Source: Simmondsia chinensis (Eukaryota > Streptophyta > Magnoliopsida > Caryophyllales > Simmondsiaceae). Taken from it: a stretch of 64,000 bases of DNA. The notes beneath the pieces are model-generated. The model had not been told where the DNA came from. It searched no databases and was given only the letters and a program-made list of their open reading frames with translations. A program made the translations under genes and the position numbers. Below are positions 47,001 to 56,902 of this stretch, piece after piece; position 1 is the first letter of the stretch; each line of letters starts with the position of its first letter. The stretch covers positions 34,898,186 through 34,962,185 of the forward strand of contig JAGTTD010000002.1 in assembly GCA_018398585.1 (NCBI GenBank). The letters are read 5' to 3'.

Positions 47001-50000
47001 CAACATTTAGGTCACACTAATTCGAACAGGATCCAAAGACTAGTGAAAGATGGACTGATAGAGGTTTTGGACTTGAAGTCATTACCAGTTTGCGAATTCA
47101 GCATAGAATGAAAGGTGACCAATTCTGTCTTTAAGAGTAAAGGCAACATAGTTGGTGGCTTGCTTGAGCTAGTTCACATAGTGTATGTGGACCAATACAT
47201 GTTCAGGCAAGAGGTGGGTATGAGTACTTAACCATATTTAGTGATGATTACTCAAGGCATGGATGTGTTTACCTAATTAGACATTAATCGGACTCTTTTG
47301 AAAAGTTCAAAGTGTACAAAGCTTAATTTTAAAAGCTATTAGGTAAACAAGTTAAGTCACTTCGATCAGATCGAGGTGGTGAATAATTTTCGGACGAGTT
47401 TTTGGATTTCCTAACTGCAAATGAGATAAGATCTCAGCTTTCTGCTCTAGTTACATCACAGCAGAATGGTGTTGTAGATAGAAGGAATAAGCACGGTCTT
47501 TTTTACAGTTTTTGATTTAAAAGGTTCTTTTTTTTTTAAAATACAGTGCAAAACACTTAGAGAAGAATTTTGCAAGTAAGCTACAAAAACAAAAACAAAA
47601 TAGTATTAAAAAAAATGACACTAATACTAAACAGCTAGACACAACCCAAGACATAGTGGATGCATTAGATGCACCTACTAATAGAAACGAGAATGTTTCA
47701 GGTACACGAAAGCTTAGGTGTGGTGGGAGGATTATCAGGATACCTGACAGGTTCATAGCAAGAGCCTTAGTGGTTGACCGTGGCATTGAATCTGATCCTT
47801 TTAGCCAACATGAAGCAATTATGTCTCATAGTTTTGAGCAATCGGTTGCTCGAACCATTGTGTACAAATGATATTAAGAGAAAGTAGTGACTTTCTTAGT
47901 TTTATATGTCAACGATAAACTACTCATTGCGAATAATGTAGGGGTGTCATTAGCTGTAAAGACTTAGTTGTCATGATAGCTCAATATGAAAGACATAGGA
48001 GAAGCCAGCTCCACTCTTAGGATTAAGCTTCTGCGAGGTCGTAAGAGTAAGATGTTGAACCTTTCTGTAGCCACTTATATTGACAAAATATTGTCAAGGT
48101 ATGACATGGAGTCCCTTTCTCTCTTTTGAGCAGTGTTCTAGGACATCTCAAGAGGAGAAACAATTGAGAAATATTCCATATGCTTTGGCTGGGAGCCTCA
48201 GGTATGCCATGTTGTGCACGAGACTGGATGTTTGCTATATTATGGTGTAGTAAGCAGGTGTTAGTCTAACATGGGTCCAATAGACTAGGTGGCGATGAAG
48301 CGTTTTCTCTAGTCCTTAAGAAGAGCTAGAGATCCTAAGATAATCTTTCAAAGTGACGAGCTGGTTCCAGTTGGCTATACTTATTTAATACTTCGAGTTA
48401 GATTAAAATGATAGACGTTCGACGTCTAAGCATGTCTTTACCCTTGGAGTGGGAGCCATTAGCGAGGGGAATGTCAAGCAGTATTGTATTGCTGACTTCA
48501 CAATAGAGTAATTGTGTTAACTGAGGGTTAGGCTCAGTAGATTTTTGGTTCAAACTTAAAAGGGGTGAGTATAGACTTTGTCATAAATTGGATTTAGGAC
48601 AAGTGGGAGATTGTTAGGAACAGTGTCCTGAAATCCAGATTTATTCTGGATATATTATTTTGATTAATAAATAAAATTGAGGTCCTAGTCATTTCCTAGT
48701 TAAATTTGTGTATTTGAGCATTTTATACTGCACGTGATTTTCTTTTGGAAGACATCCATGATATGGTGTGGTCCTCATACTACAATTTACATGTTTGTTC
48801 TAAGTGGTTTATGAGACTAAGCCACATATAGACTTGGAACAAATGGTATGGATTGTTGTTTGAAAGACTCGTAGTCGAAGACAAGTTTGGACCACTTATA
48901 TGTTAAGACTATAACATGACACTTTAGATGACTTATCTAGGTCATGTGGATGGAGATCCAAAAGTGTTAGGTTAATGTGTTTAATAAGATTGACACACTG
49001 AGTTGGACCATATGGGTTACTTATTTCTAGACTACTATCGGAGATGAGTGATTCACGTTGTACTGTTTGAACGACGACTCGAAATCCTGAGGGTATTCTG
49101 GACTTGTGCATGGAGCGTTAGTTACTTTGGTGTACTATAAGTAAGGTCTAAACGAATGACTAAAATCCCACGTACACTGGGTAGCGGCGCGAAGTGTGAC
49201 ATAGATCAGGTATTCAATAGGGAATCTACAGTCTCTTATGAGATACAAATGTCCCCTTAGTTAATTCGCAAATATTTGAATAGTTCGGAAACTTTGGCCA
49301 AAGTATTCCAAGTGTTTGACATTTGGAATTTATACTGTGAATATGTTCAAGTATAAATGTATTATTCAGTGAAGGGCGAGTCGATAGCTAATGGAGAAGC
49401 TGTGAGAAGGATAATAGTAGTGATTATACGTATGTCATCAATACAGTCTATTAGGGAGATATCGAGTAAATAATTTAAGTCTGAAGTGCAGTAAGATTTA
49501 TTTAATAGAATTAAGTCTCATTAAATGGTAATTAAATTAATATCATGAGGTGATTTAATTTAACCCATTTGGAGCTAGACTTAAATTGTCCCTGAGGTCC
49601 CTGTGCAAGCCTTTGTATTATTGCCATTGGAAAAGTATTAAAGAATTGATGAGATGAATTATTTATCCATAAGATGGGTAAATTAATTTTGCCAAATATT
49701 TTTTATGAGATGAATAAAAATTAAAATTATAAAATAAAATAATTTTGAAAAATTAAAATTCATTGGATGAATTTTTACATATAGGAACAAAGCAAATAAT
49801 AATAATAATAATAATAACAAGAAAAAAAACTGCACAGGTAGCGATCCATGTGCTTCAAATCCGACGAACCAGCGCGCGACACGCGTCTTGCCTTGGCGAT
49901 CCGCTTGCACGGGAGCGGACGAATCAGACGCTGCCACGTGTCACGCGTTTTGAATTACAATAACAGGTGTGATTTTGGGTTCATAAAATGATGCGTTTTG

Positions 50001-53000
50001 AACTTCCCTTTGTAATTAAATACTTTTGATTTACACTGGGAATCCTTTTTCGATTAAAATTAGATTTTTTCGCTCCGGTATATTCCTATAAATAGAAGGG
50101 CTTATTCCGAGGTATGTTATTGGAGTTGAAATATTATTTAGGGTTTCTGAAATTGTTTCGGAGATCTAATTGGAGAGAAAAATTTTAGTTAAAATTTTTC
50201 TTTCCTCAGTTTAATATTTTTCGGAGCTCACCCTCCAGGTAGCTCTAGGTCATTGTGTAGAAGGTCTCAGGGTCTCGACTTTGAAGAATATTATTTTCTT
50301 TCTGGTTTTTCTTTTATTGGAGTAATTTCAGGTATGTTCTTCTTTCTTTATTCTTTTTCGCTTTTCTATTTATTTATAGTATTCATTATTATACCTGTTT
50401 AAGTTTATGTATTATTATGAATGTATTAGAGTAAAAGGTCTGTAGATCTAAATTAAGAATTTAGATATGTTCATTTAAATTATGAATTTAAGTCAGTAGA
50501 TTTAAAATAAGGAATTTTAAATTAACCCTAGGTTTAGAGTTATGAATTTTAAACCCGTTCCGCTCCGTAAACTTTAGGGAAAATTTTTTAAAATTCGTCC
50601 CAACAACTGGTATTAGGGCAAAGGGTTTATAGAGATAAACATATTCCCGGGAACTCTCGCACGTGAGATGTCACGAAGCGTGACTCTCCGATCGGAGGCT
50701 TAGGTAGAGAGAAGAGTCTCCTACTCTAAGTGCTCTAATAGGTGCCTATTGTTGTGACCATAGTTGAGAACTGTGAACCCAATAGTCGGCATCAGAGTTT
50801 ATTTTCATCCAAAATTTTTATGTTTTTCCCAACAAATTCTACCTTGGCATTATAAAATTTTCCTGTGATCCTACGACAAAAGGAATTTTTCTCCGATTTT
50901 TTTTTTCCTTTTATAAAATTTTCCTGATTTACTAGGCACTAATGCTGTCGGATCCCTTTAGAATTTTGAAGTTAAGCGTGCTTGGGTGAGAGTAGTACCA
51001 GGATGGGTGACCTCCTGGGAAGTCCTCGTGTTGCCAACCCTATAAGGTTGAAGGTCCTCGGAAACAGCCTCTTGACAGGATTACACCCTGAAAGGTTAAG
51101 GCTAAGTACATCCACCCCTTCCAGACCCACTTATGAGGGAGCTATTGAGGCACTGAGTTTGTTGTTGTTGTTATTTCTGATTATAGACAGGGCCTAGTAA
51201 AGTAAGTACCTTGAGGAGTGGTGAACATGTAAGGAATGTTCAAGGCATTGTCCACATCCACATGCTCTCTCTTGAATTCTTCTTCAGTCCTGCCATATTA
51301 GCGACTTCACGTGTGAGTTTAGTATAAGAATTTCACATTGGAGTTATAAAAGTGAAGAGATCAATACATAAGCTTAATGGATTACTCAACCTATAGCCAT
51401 GTGAACCTTATATATGCCAACTCTGTGGAGTCGGGTCTAAAAGCTCGAGTAAAATTAATATACCATATCACGAAATTCAACAAAAACCCTTTTTAGTTTA
51501 ACTTGACCCAACTGAGTTATTAATATGTTAGTCTTTAATATTTATGTGTTTTTTTTATTTTTTATTTTTTTAAGTAGTCCCTTATATTTTTAGTAACTAA
51601 ATCAGCCCCTTTAGTGACCAATAGTAAAAATTAAAAGAAAAGATATTATTTTTATTATAAAATAAAATATGAGAAACTATTTTAATAAAAAGAAAAAAAT
51701 AAAAAATTTTAGCAAGCTTAAAAATATTAAGGACCAACAAAGTAAATGTTAGAATTTAGTTCCTATATAGTCTAATCTATGTCCGACAAATTAAGGCAAG
51801 AGAGACCTAAGTTATTAGTTGCAAGATGTTTTTTTGGGAAAATGGAAATTATTTAAATAAGAGATCTACTTAAATAAAATATATTTTAAGTAAAATAAAT
51901 AAATAAGTTAAATATTATTTATTGTTATTATTATTACCATTGCTTTAAGGGATACAGCTGTATCCCACCTCACTTATGAGGCTTCTTAGGCTCACCCCAA
52001 CGGTGCCCCAAGAAAATACTTTAAAAAATGGGGCTTCCTTATTTGTATTTTTATATAATTTTTTAATTAAATTTATATTTTTTATTTATTTTTAATTAAT
52101 AAAATATATTAAATTTTATTTTTAAATATATTGTAAATATTAATAAATTTTTATATATTAAATTTGAGTATTATTTTTAATTTACTTATTCATATTACGT
52201 TATTTTTTATCAATATAAATCTTAATTTTTATAATTTTAATTCATTCTATCAATATAATTAATTATTTTTTAATTACATTTGTTTTTAATGCATTTTTAT
52301 CTTATATCTTGAATTAATTAAAATAGTATAAATAATATTAATTATTAAAATATATAAAAAATAGGGTTTCAAAAATGGGGCACGATTGGAGAGGGGAAGC
52401 CCCAATTTTTTATGAAGCCCCATTTTTTAAAAATGGGACTTCAAAAATAGAGCACGGTTGCAAGTAGCCTTAAGAAAGCCACCGGGTTCAATGTTCTCAC
52501 CTCAGATGTGCCGCGCTTCGCTTCGTGACTTGTGCGTTTTTTTGGCTTGATCTTGACTGTCCTTTTGGATGGTTCATCCGATGGCCCTGAGGGCCCACGT
52601 GTCACGCAATGGGAGCCCAGGTTGTGTTTGGTTGGGCTCATCTGGGCTACTCGTTTGGGCACTTTGGTCGCCTGAGATTGGAAGGACGCGGATCGCCCTT
52701 TGTCTATAAAAGGGGTCGTTTGTAGAGGGAGAAAAAGGTTGGGTCATTTGGACGGTTCGTTTCTCTCTCTCTCTCTTCTGGTTCTTCTTCCTCCCTCAGC
52801 CAAGGCATTTCTAGGGTCTGTCCTTAGGGTTTCCGGTGCCTTAACCTAGCTTGGTAAGTGAAGGACTCCATGGTGCTATGATCCACGAAGGTTGGTGAAG
52901 AGGAGCTTGATCTGGGATCGTGCGGTATTGTAGCATCCGGTAAGGAGTCGGTATATCTTCTCTTATGCTTTCTTTCTTTACAGTTGTTTCTTGTAAAGGT

Positions 53001-53764
53001 TTTATTTAAAGCGAGGTTTGTAACTAATAGCTTAGGTTTTGAAAGAAAAGCACCTTGTACATTACGCGGTTGAAAATCGGTTTGTATGATTAATAAAATA
53101 GAGCTCTCTAGTGGTAGAGTGACCGTGGATGTGGGCCATTTAGAGCTGAACCACGTTAGATCCTAGTGGTCATTTTGTATTTTCGTTTATGTATTCTGTC
53201 GTCGCATGTGAACTCAATCTCGAGTTTTAGAGCAGCATTTTACAACGTTTTTTTCAAAGATCCTAAAACAACAACGTTTTTGTTGAAGTTAAAACCGGAT
53301 ATCCTAAGTTCGGCTTCTGCAAGGGTTTAGTTTTACTGAGTCAACATTAACTGGTTCGGTTTAAGGTTTCTTAAATCACAATAGTAAACAACTTTGGCTC
53401 GGTTTAATTAACATGAGTATGAGCTATTGGGTTTCATATAACAGTTTATTGGGTTCGAAACCCATCTCTGCTTATCTAAAGGTTGGTCGTCCTGTTTAGG
53501 TGCAATATTATTTCCTTACCATTGTAAAACAAAAAATTAACATGACTATGAATATATTCATATTTTTTAAATAATAATTATTATTATAAGATGAATTTGA
53601 AGCTTGCACCTAACATCAAGGTAGCGGTGGCCTGAACGGATGAGATCTTGAGCAGCAAATACATCAACGGTCACAATTTGTGGGCGCTCCTCCTCCGCTG
53701 AGCTACAATGAACAAACACAACACAAAACAGAAAACATATAATGAAACCCTTAAAATTTCCCAT
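38021..53764 (-). CDS. Rhodanese-domain protein (thiosulfate sulfurtransferase), five exons
   Basis: A single-domain rhodanese of the plant STR16/18 type, which moves sulfur through a persulfide on the active-site Cys. Exons (minus): 53764-53610, 51289-51210, 40797-40727, 39962-39909 and 38110-38021, all with GT donors, AG acceptors and compatible phases, summing to 450 nt (149 aa plus TGA). Residues 1-23 form a hydrophobic signal peptide (MGNFKGFIICFLFCVVFVHC start), so the product is probably secretory. Domain landmarks: VTVDVFAAQDLI, SGHRYLDVRTEEEF (joins exons 1 and 2), ALNIPYMFTTPQGRVKNPNF (exons 2 and 3), active loop GCQSGVRS (exon 4; Cys104, Arg109) and GFKHVSNMGGGYLAWVENGL (exon 5). 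No stop or frameshift. Introns total 15.3 kb: intron 2 (10.4 kb) holds a hAT element, all of copia-3 and a SINE; intron 4 holds a TRIM and a SINE. Expression through such introns is untested. Confidence 0.9.
38163..38494. mobile_element. Possible Harbinger-like MITE in rhodanese intron 4
   Basis: The right end GAAAGCAAATAAAGCC mirrors GGCTTTATTTGCTTTC-type ends, and the left has CCATTTGGTATAAAAT. The unit TTCCCCTTAATAAGTGAAAA is tandemly repeated near 38335-38385. Termini uncertain; the TRIM begins at its right edge. Confidence 0.35.
38497..39035 (+). mobile_element. TRIM retrotransposon, family T2, complete
   Basis: 539 bp. LTRs 38497-38632 (136 bp, TGATGCAGTCC to TGTAACA) and 38901-39035, primer site ATGGTATCAGAG at 38633-38644, G-rich tract before the right LTR, and TSD CTTAT / CTTAC (38492-38496 and 39036-39040). 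The 268-bp interior has no ORF of note. A second, rearranged member lies at 63440-63829 in the opposite orientation. Lies in rhodanese intron 4, antisense to the gene. Confidence 0.88.
39096..39351 (+). mobile_element. SINE with 5S-rRNA-like head and Au-like tail (copy 4)
   Basis: Perfect 15-bp TSD TAATGTTGAGCAACA (39081-39095 and 39352-39366). Head: CACCGCATCCCATTAAAACT, GAAGTTAAGTGTGCTTTAGC, AGTAGTACCAGGATGGGTGA; then the Au-like part and a TTG-rich end. In rhodanese intron 4. Confidence 0.88.
41307..42198. mobile_element. hAT-like element with GGGTACCCGA motifs
   Basis: Left end GAATGAGCAAAAGTACC, right end GGTACCC ... CCATGCTCACCCCTA; flanking octamers GAGGTTAG (41299-41306) and GAGGTTAT (42199-42206) match 7 of 8. 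Subterminal regions repeat GGGTACCCGA and CCGACCCG variants in both orientations. AT-rich core, no transposase. In rhodanese intron 2. Confidence 0.72.
44590..45740. repeat. Degenerate tandem repeats in the copia-3 leader
   Basis: 44600-44880 repeats a unit of about 60-65 bp built on GATTTAAATTGTTTAAATC plus GAATTAATAGTTAACTAG. 45290-45740 repeats a unit of about 90-110 bp built on GATTCTAAAATAGACTA and GATTATGAGATAATC. Both units contain near-palindromes. Non-coding. Confidence 0.65.
45770..46200 (+). repeat. Series of short GC hairpins in the copia-3 leader
   Basis: Four small stem-loops share a core: CTCCCTGCGGAGGAG (about 45870), CCACGCTGCCGTGGAGTA (about 45938), CCTCCCCGAGGAG (about 46017) and CCCCGCTGTCGGGGAGTA (about 46146), two of them preceded by GTGCGAC or TGCGAC. 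Position between primer site and pol suggests a packaging or translation role, but that is inference. Confidence 0.55.
46430..48560 (+). pseudogene. Copia-3 gag-pol remnants
   Basis: In order: gag end with zinc knuckle start CFFCKK (about 46508), protease LWVDSGSTNHICNM (about 46655-46700), pre-integrase AYTWHQHLGHTNSNRIQRLV (46985-47045), integrase pieces (KSLRSDRGGE, SQQNGVVDRR at 47360-47490), a linker (47656-47871), reverse transcriptase with LYVNDKLLIANN (47905-47940; YVDD changed to YVND) and RNase H start (PYALAGSLRYAM at about 48180). Many stops and deletions. Confidence 0.82.
50931..51172 (+). mobile_element. SINE with 5S-rRNA-like head and Au-like tail (copy 5)
   Basis: Head: GAAGTTAAGCGTGCTTGGGT, AGTAGTACCAGGATGGGTGA, CTCCTGGGAAGTCCTCGTGT; this is the copy closest to 5S rRNA. 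Then the Au-like part and four TTG units. Flanks TCCTGATTTA and TTCTGATTAT suggest a short TSD. It ends about 40 bases from rhodanese exon 2, in intron 2. Confidence 0.83.
51296..51461 (+). mobile_element. LTR-like relic of TRIM family T1
   Basis: Aligns with the T1 LTR at 240-441: CGTGTGAGTTTAGTA, GTGAAGAGATCAATA, TGGATTACTCAACCTAT, GAACCTTATATATGCCAACT and TCGGGTCTAAAAGCTCGAGT. A single LTR, no interior. It starts within a few bases of the 3' splice site of rhodanese intron 1 (51290), antisense. Confidence 0.65.
51989..52469. mobile_element. Tourist-like MITE
   Basis: Ends GGCTCACCCCAACGGTGCCC and its imperfect inverse (GAGCACGGTTGCAAGTAGCC), flanked by TTA at 51986-51988 and 52470-52472. 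Subterminal AAAAAATGGGGCTTC pairs with GAAGCCCCATTTTTT. AT-rich, no ORF. In rhodanese intron 1. Confidence 0.8.
52490..53260 (+). mobile_element. LTR-like sequence with TATA box and CT-rich leader
   Basis: GC-rich upstream part, TCTATAAAAGGGG at about 52704, a (CT)n leader (52762-52780), then sequence such as GTGGATGTGGGCCATTTAGAGC with GAACCACGTTAGATCC, which I associate with 3' ends of plant LTRs. This looks like a Pol II promoter in a solo or truncated LTR. No TSD found, so ends are approximate. In rhodanese intron 1, opposite strand to the gene. Confidence 0.45.
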
Positions 53765-55767
53765 CAGAGAAAATAATCAAATTTTTGTTTTGAATTTTGA
53801 AACAATAAAAAGAAAACTAAGAAATGGATGTATAACCTTTGAATTTCAGAGCCCATTTGATTTTTTTTTTTTTGATAGTTAGTCAAAAAAATTGCGATAT
53901 AAAACAAACAAAAAAATTGCGATATAAAACAAACACACTGAATTTTGGTTTTTCTTTGTGTATCAAGGCTTGAACACTGAAGTTTGGTGCTGTTTTTTTT
54001 TCAACAGATTAGTGTTTGGGTAGATTGGGTATGTATGGGTGTTAGGTGGTTGTTTTCATGGGGTGTTTTTGGGACCTCAAGCTCATGAGGTTCCTTCCAT
54101 CCACCTAACTGTCAAACCATTTTTCTATAGATTTCCTTAGATATGGCAAACGGGTCGGCCCAGGCAAATCAATAAGCTAACCCCTCAAGTCAGGCGCATT
54201 TGGATGAGTTCAACTGGGTTAGAAAGGTCTATATAATGGGTTAAACTAGATCAGGTCTAAGAAGAAAAATTCTCTGACTCAGTTTGACTACAAGACGCTA
54301 ATTCGATGCTGGGTTAGATTGGGTTGCGGATTTGACCTGAGTTAAACCCACCCTAGTATAATTGGCTCCAAACGTGCTGAATTTCTCTTGGGTGAAAACT
54401 CTGTGTGTGACCTTTAGGCATATTGCTTTGTTTTGAAACATATTATTTAACAAAGAAATGCACAAGTAACAAATACAAGCAAATAATATGACTGACTTTT
54501 TTAATAATGTGCACAATACATAATGTAACAAGTGCTTACATAGATAGATTATCATGCACTATTTTCAACAGAATATAACAACTGTTTATGCAAATGATAG
54601 ATGGGATATTACTTATTTACCTCCATAAAAAATATAAAATTTGGTGAAGTTATTTTATTTTAGAAAGAATTCCGAAAATTAATAAATGAGCACATCAGAA
54701 AAATTTAGCTTAGATTCAAAACATATACTCTAATATATTCATACAGGACAAAAAAAAAAAAAGCATATAATAAAACGAAAAAACAATTAGGGAAGAAAAG
54801 TAAAGGAAATCATAAAAATAAAAGCTACCAAGTATAAATAACAAATGAACGCCTGCTAGAAACTCTCGAGTCTGCAAAAATTTTGTTGCACCCTCTAAAA
54901 AGATCCAATGTGGGCTTCGAAAATATTTCAATTGACCAATAATTTGAGAAAATTTTCTTTTATTTTATGAAGATAATTTTTTTTTGGAAAGTTTATTAAT
55001 TTTAATTGGTTAAACTCTAAAATATAAGACCCTTGCTTGTATGAAAGTTTTTATTAATTTTAATATGCTAAACTCTAAACCATAAGACCCCTTATATGAA
55101 AGTTTTGGGTAAAAGTAGTTAACATTAAATCGATGTGAGACCAAAAAAAAAAATTTTAGATACCACACCGATATCACCACAGGAATGACAATAAGATAGG
55201 GCAGGTATGGAGAGTGCCTCCTCCATACCTGTATCTGTCATCCAAATTCATGCTCATACCTGCCATGGGCATGGAGTAATTACCCATACCCGCCCAGTTT
55301 GGGTGCGAACCCATCGCCATACTTGCCCCATTAGCCCGCCTTAATGTGGGTACCAAACAATTATTCATACACGCTCATATTAATTATTTAATATTATATT
55401 TTATAATCTAATTATAATTTGCTCTAATATTTTGCTAACGAGGAACTCGATTACTCAATAAACCCCGATCTATGCTATGACCCATACACTACAAGAGTCA
55501 ATTAAGTCAGGGATTCCTCGGGAAGAAGTTCAACGGAGGAATCAAACTCTAGACCTTTTGGCCTAAAGCAACACTTTATCCCCTCACTTGTTTTCTACCA
55601 CTAAGGCAAGGCCTAGTGGGTAGTTTGCTCTAATATTTGACACAAAAGTATGTAACTAAATCAAATATATGTTTTTTTATGTTTTTAAATAAATAAAATG
55701 CAAATTGGGGTGGGTATTGCAGGCATGGGGTGGGACAGAGCAGGCGTGGAACGTGGATGTTACACAT
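53765..55767. other. 5' flank of the rhodanese gene and intergenic sequence with repeats
   Basis: 53870-53935 has a T-run followed by GATAGTTAGTCAAAAAAATT, like the LINE A 3' end, and a tandem copy of ATTGCGATATAAAACAAAC. 54140-54360 holds GGGTTAGATTGGGTTG / CAACTGGGTTAG motifs typical of MITEs. 55160-55350 and 55690-55750 have GGGCAGGTATGGAG-like repeats. No coding domain seen. Confidence 0.4.
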
Positions 55768-56039
55768 ATTTTTTGGATAAATATCGGCAAAGCCATAGTA
55801 CAAACAGGCAACTCGAAAAGACAAGGCCTAAGCCACCCCGTAAACGGAAGTGGGCACAAAAAGAGATCAGATCAAACAAGGAGCAAATAGGCACCAAAAG
55901 CAAAACACCCAAACACGACACAAACAGACACCTAGCATAGGCCCGACAAGACGTGCAAGAACAAGCTTAGATAGGGATCCCAAATAAAGAAGAACTAGAA
56001 GATTGGCACGGGAAATAGGAGCAGGACTGAAGCCTCAAC

Positions 56040-56450
56040 CACAAACCCATCTACCTTATTTAGCAAACAAGTCTGCCACCATCGGTGGGTCAAAACCATC
56101 AAAGTTAAGACCTACTATTTTCCCTATCTCTATAGCCCGCTCCGCTTGCATGATCATACTCCGCTTCCGAGATCTTACTGTACCGATTCCCCCTATTTCG
56201 TTTTTTTCTTCTTCACCTCATGCCCCTTTTTTCGCTTGCTTGAGGCCGTGGTCATTTTCGGCATGATGTTCGTAGGCGACATATCTTTCAAAAATTCCTA
56301 AAGCTCCCGCTTTTCATTCTCTTTTTCCTTGTGCTTCAAAGCTTTCCTCTCCCTTTTTGTCATCACTCCTTTTCCTTTTATCATCCCAACTCCTCTGAGT
56401 CTCTCCATACAGGGCTCTGATCTGCTCAAATCAGAGGGCTCAAAACCTGG
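56040..56450 (-). pseudogene. LINE B ORF1 C-terminal region
   Basis: Reads FPPGFEPSDLSRSEPCMERL, a lysine/glutamate-rich stretch (KRERKALKHKEKENEKREL), then FLKDMSPTNIMPK and KRKKGHEVKKKKTK, then in a shifted frame IEIGKIVGLNFDGFDP. LINE A shows the parallel GFEPFVPVDESS. Highly basic, as in nucleic-acid-binding tails. The reading ends without any endonuclease motif. Confidence 0.65.
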
Positions 56451-56674
56451 AGGAAACACATGCCACGAGGACCCAGAATCATCTTCACTGGCGAGGCCTT
56501 GAGTTACATTCTCAAGATGTGATAACTGAGCATGAGGCTGAGCTGAATTATCTGTTGGTGTATTTTCAAAATATGCGTTGAATAATACGTATATATGTTA
56601 AATGTTGTTTACGTATGTATAAAATGTATTTAAGATTGTCCCGATACTTGTTTTGAATGTTTAGAGCTTATTAG

Positions 56675-56902
56675 GGGTGTGTGTCAACACATGGGCCAAG
56701 TGTGTCGACACACAATCCAACAGAACGATGGGGAAACATCTGTGTGTCGACACACATGGCCTGTGTGTCAACACACAGCCATTTACAGAAGCGCACAGAG
56801 GAAGTCTGTGTGTCGACACATAGGAAGTATGTGTCGACACACAGATCTACAGTAACGTTGTGTGTCGAACTGTGTGTCGACACACAGCATCGACACACAG
56901 GT
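56675..56902. repeat. Array of TGTGTCGACACA palindromes in the left LTR of copia-4
   Basis: About eight copies of the palindrome TGTGTGTCGACACACA or one-mismatch variants (TCAACACA in some) at uneven 20-50 bp spacing. It gives rise to artificial Cys-Val-Asp-Thr repeats in translation. The same array occurs in the right LTR. Confidence 0.85.

Larger units (their letters stand above)
42237..50834 (+). mobile_element. Large Ty1/copia element with 2.2-kb LTRs (copia-3)
   Basis: LTRs 42237-44463 and 48612-50834 (TGTTAGGAAC to CCCAACA), exact TSD AATTC (42232-42236 and 50835-50839). The primer site TTGGTATCAGAGCC at 44465 matches tRNA-Met; the purine tract AAGTGGGAGAT precedes the right LTR. The right LTR has a deletion of about 30 bases near 49430 relative to the left. 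The 4.1-kb interior starts with about 1.9 kb of non-coding leader and then holds broken pol. Most of gag is missing. It forms most of intron 2 of the rhodanese gene, antisense to it. Confidence 0.93.
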
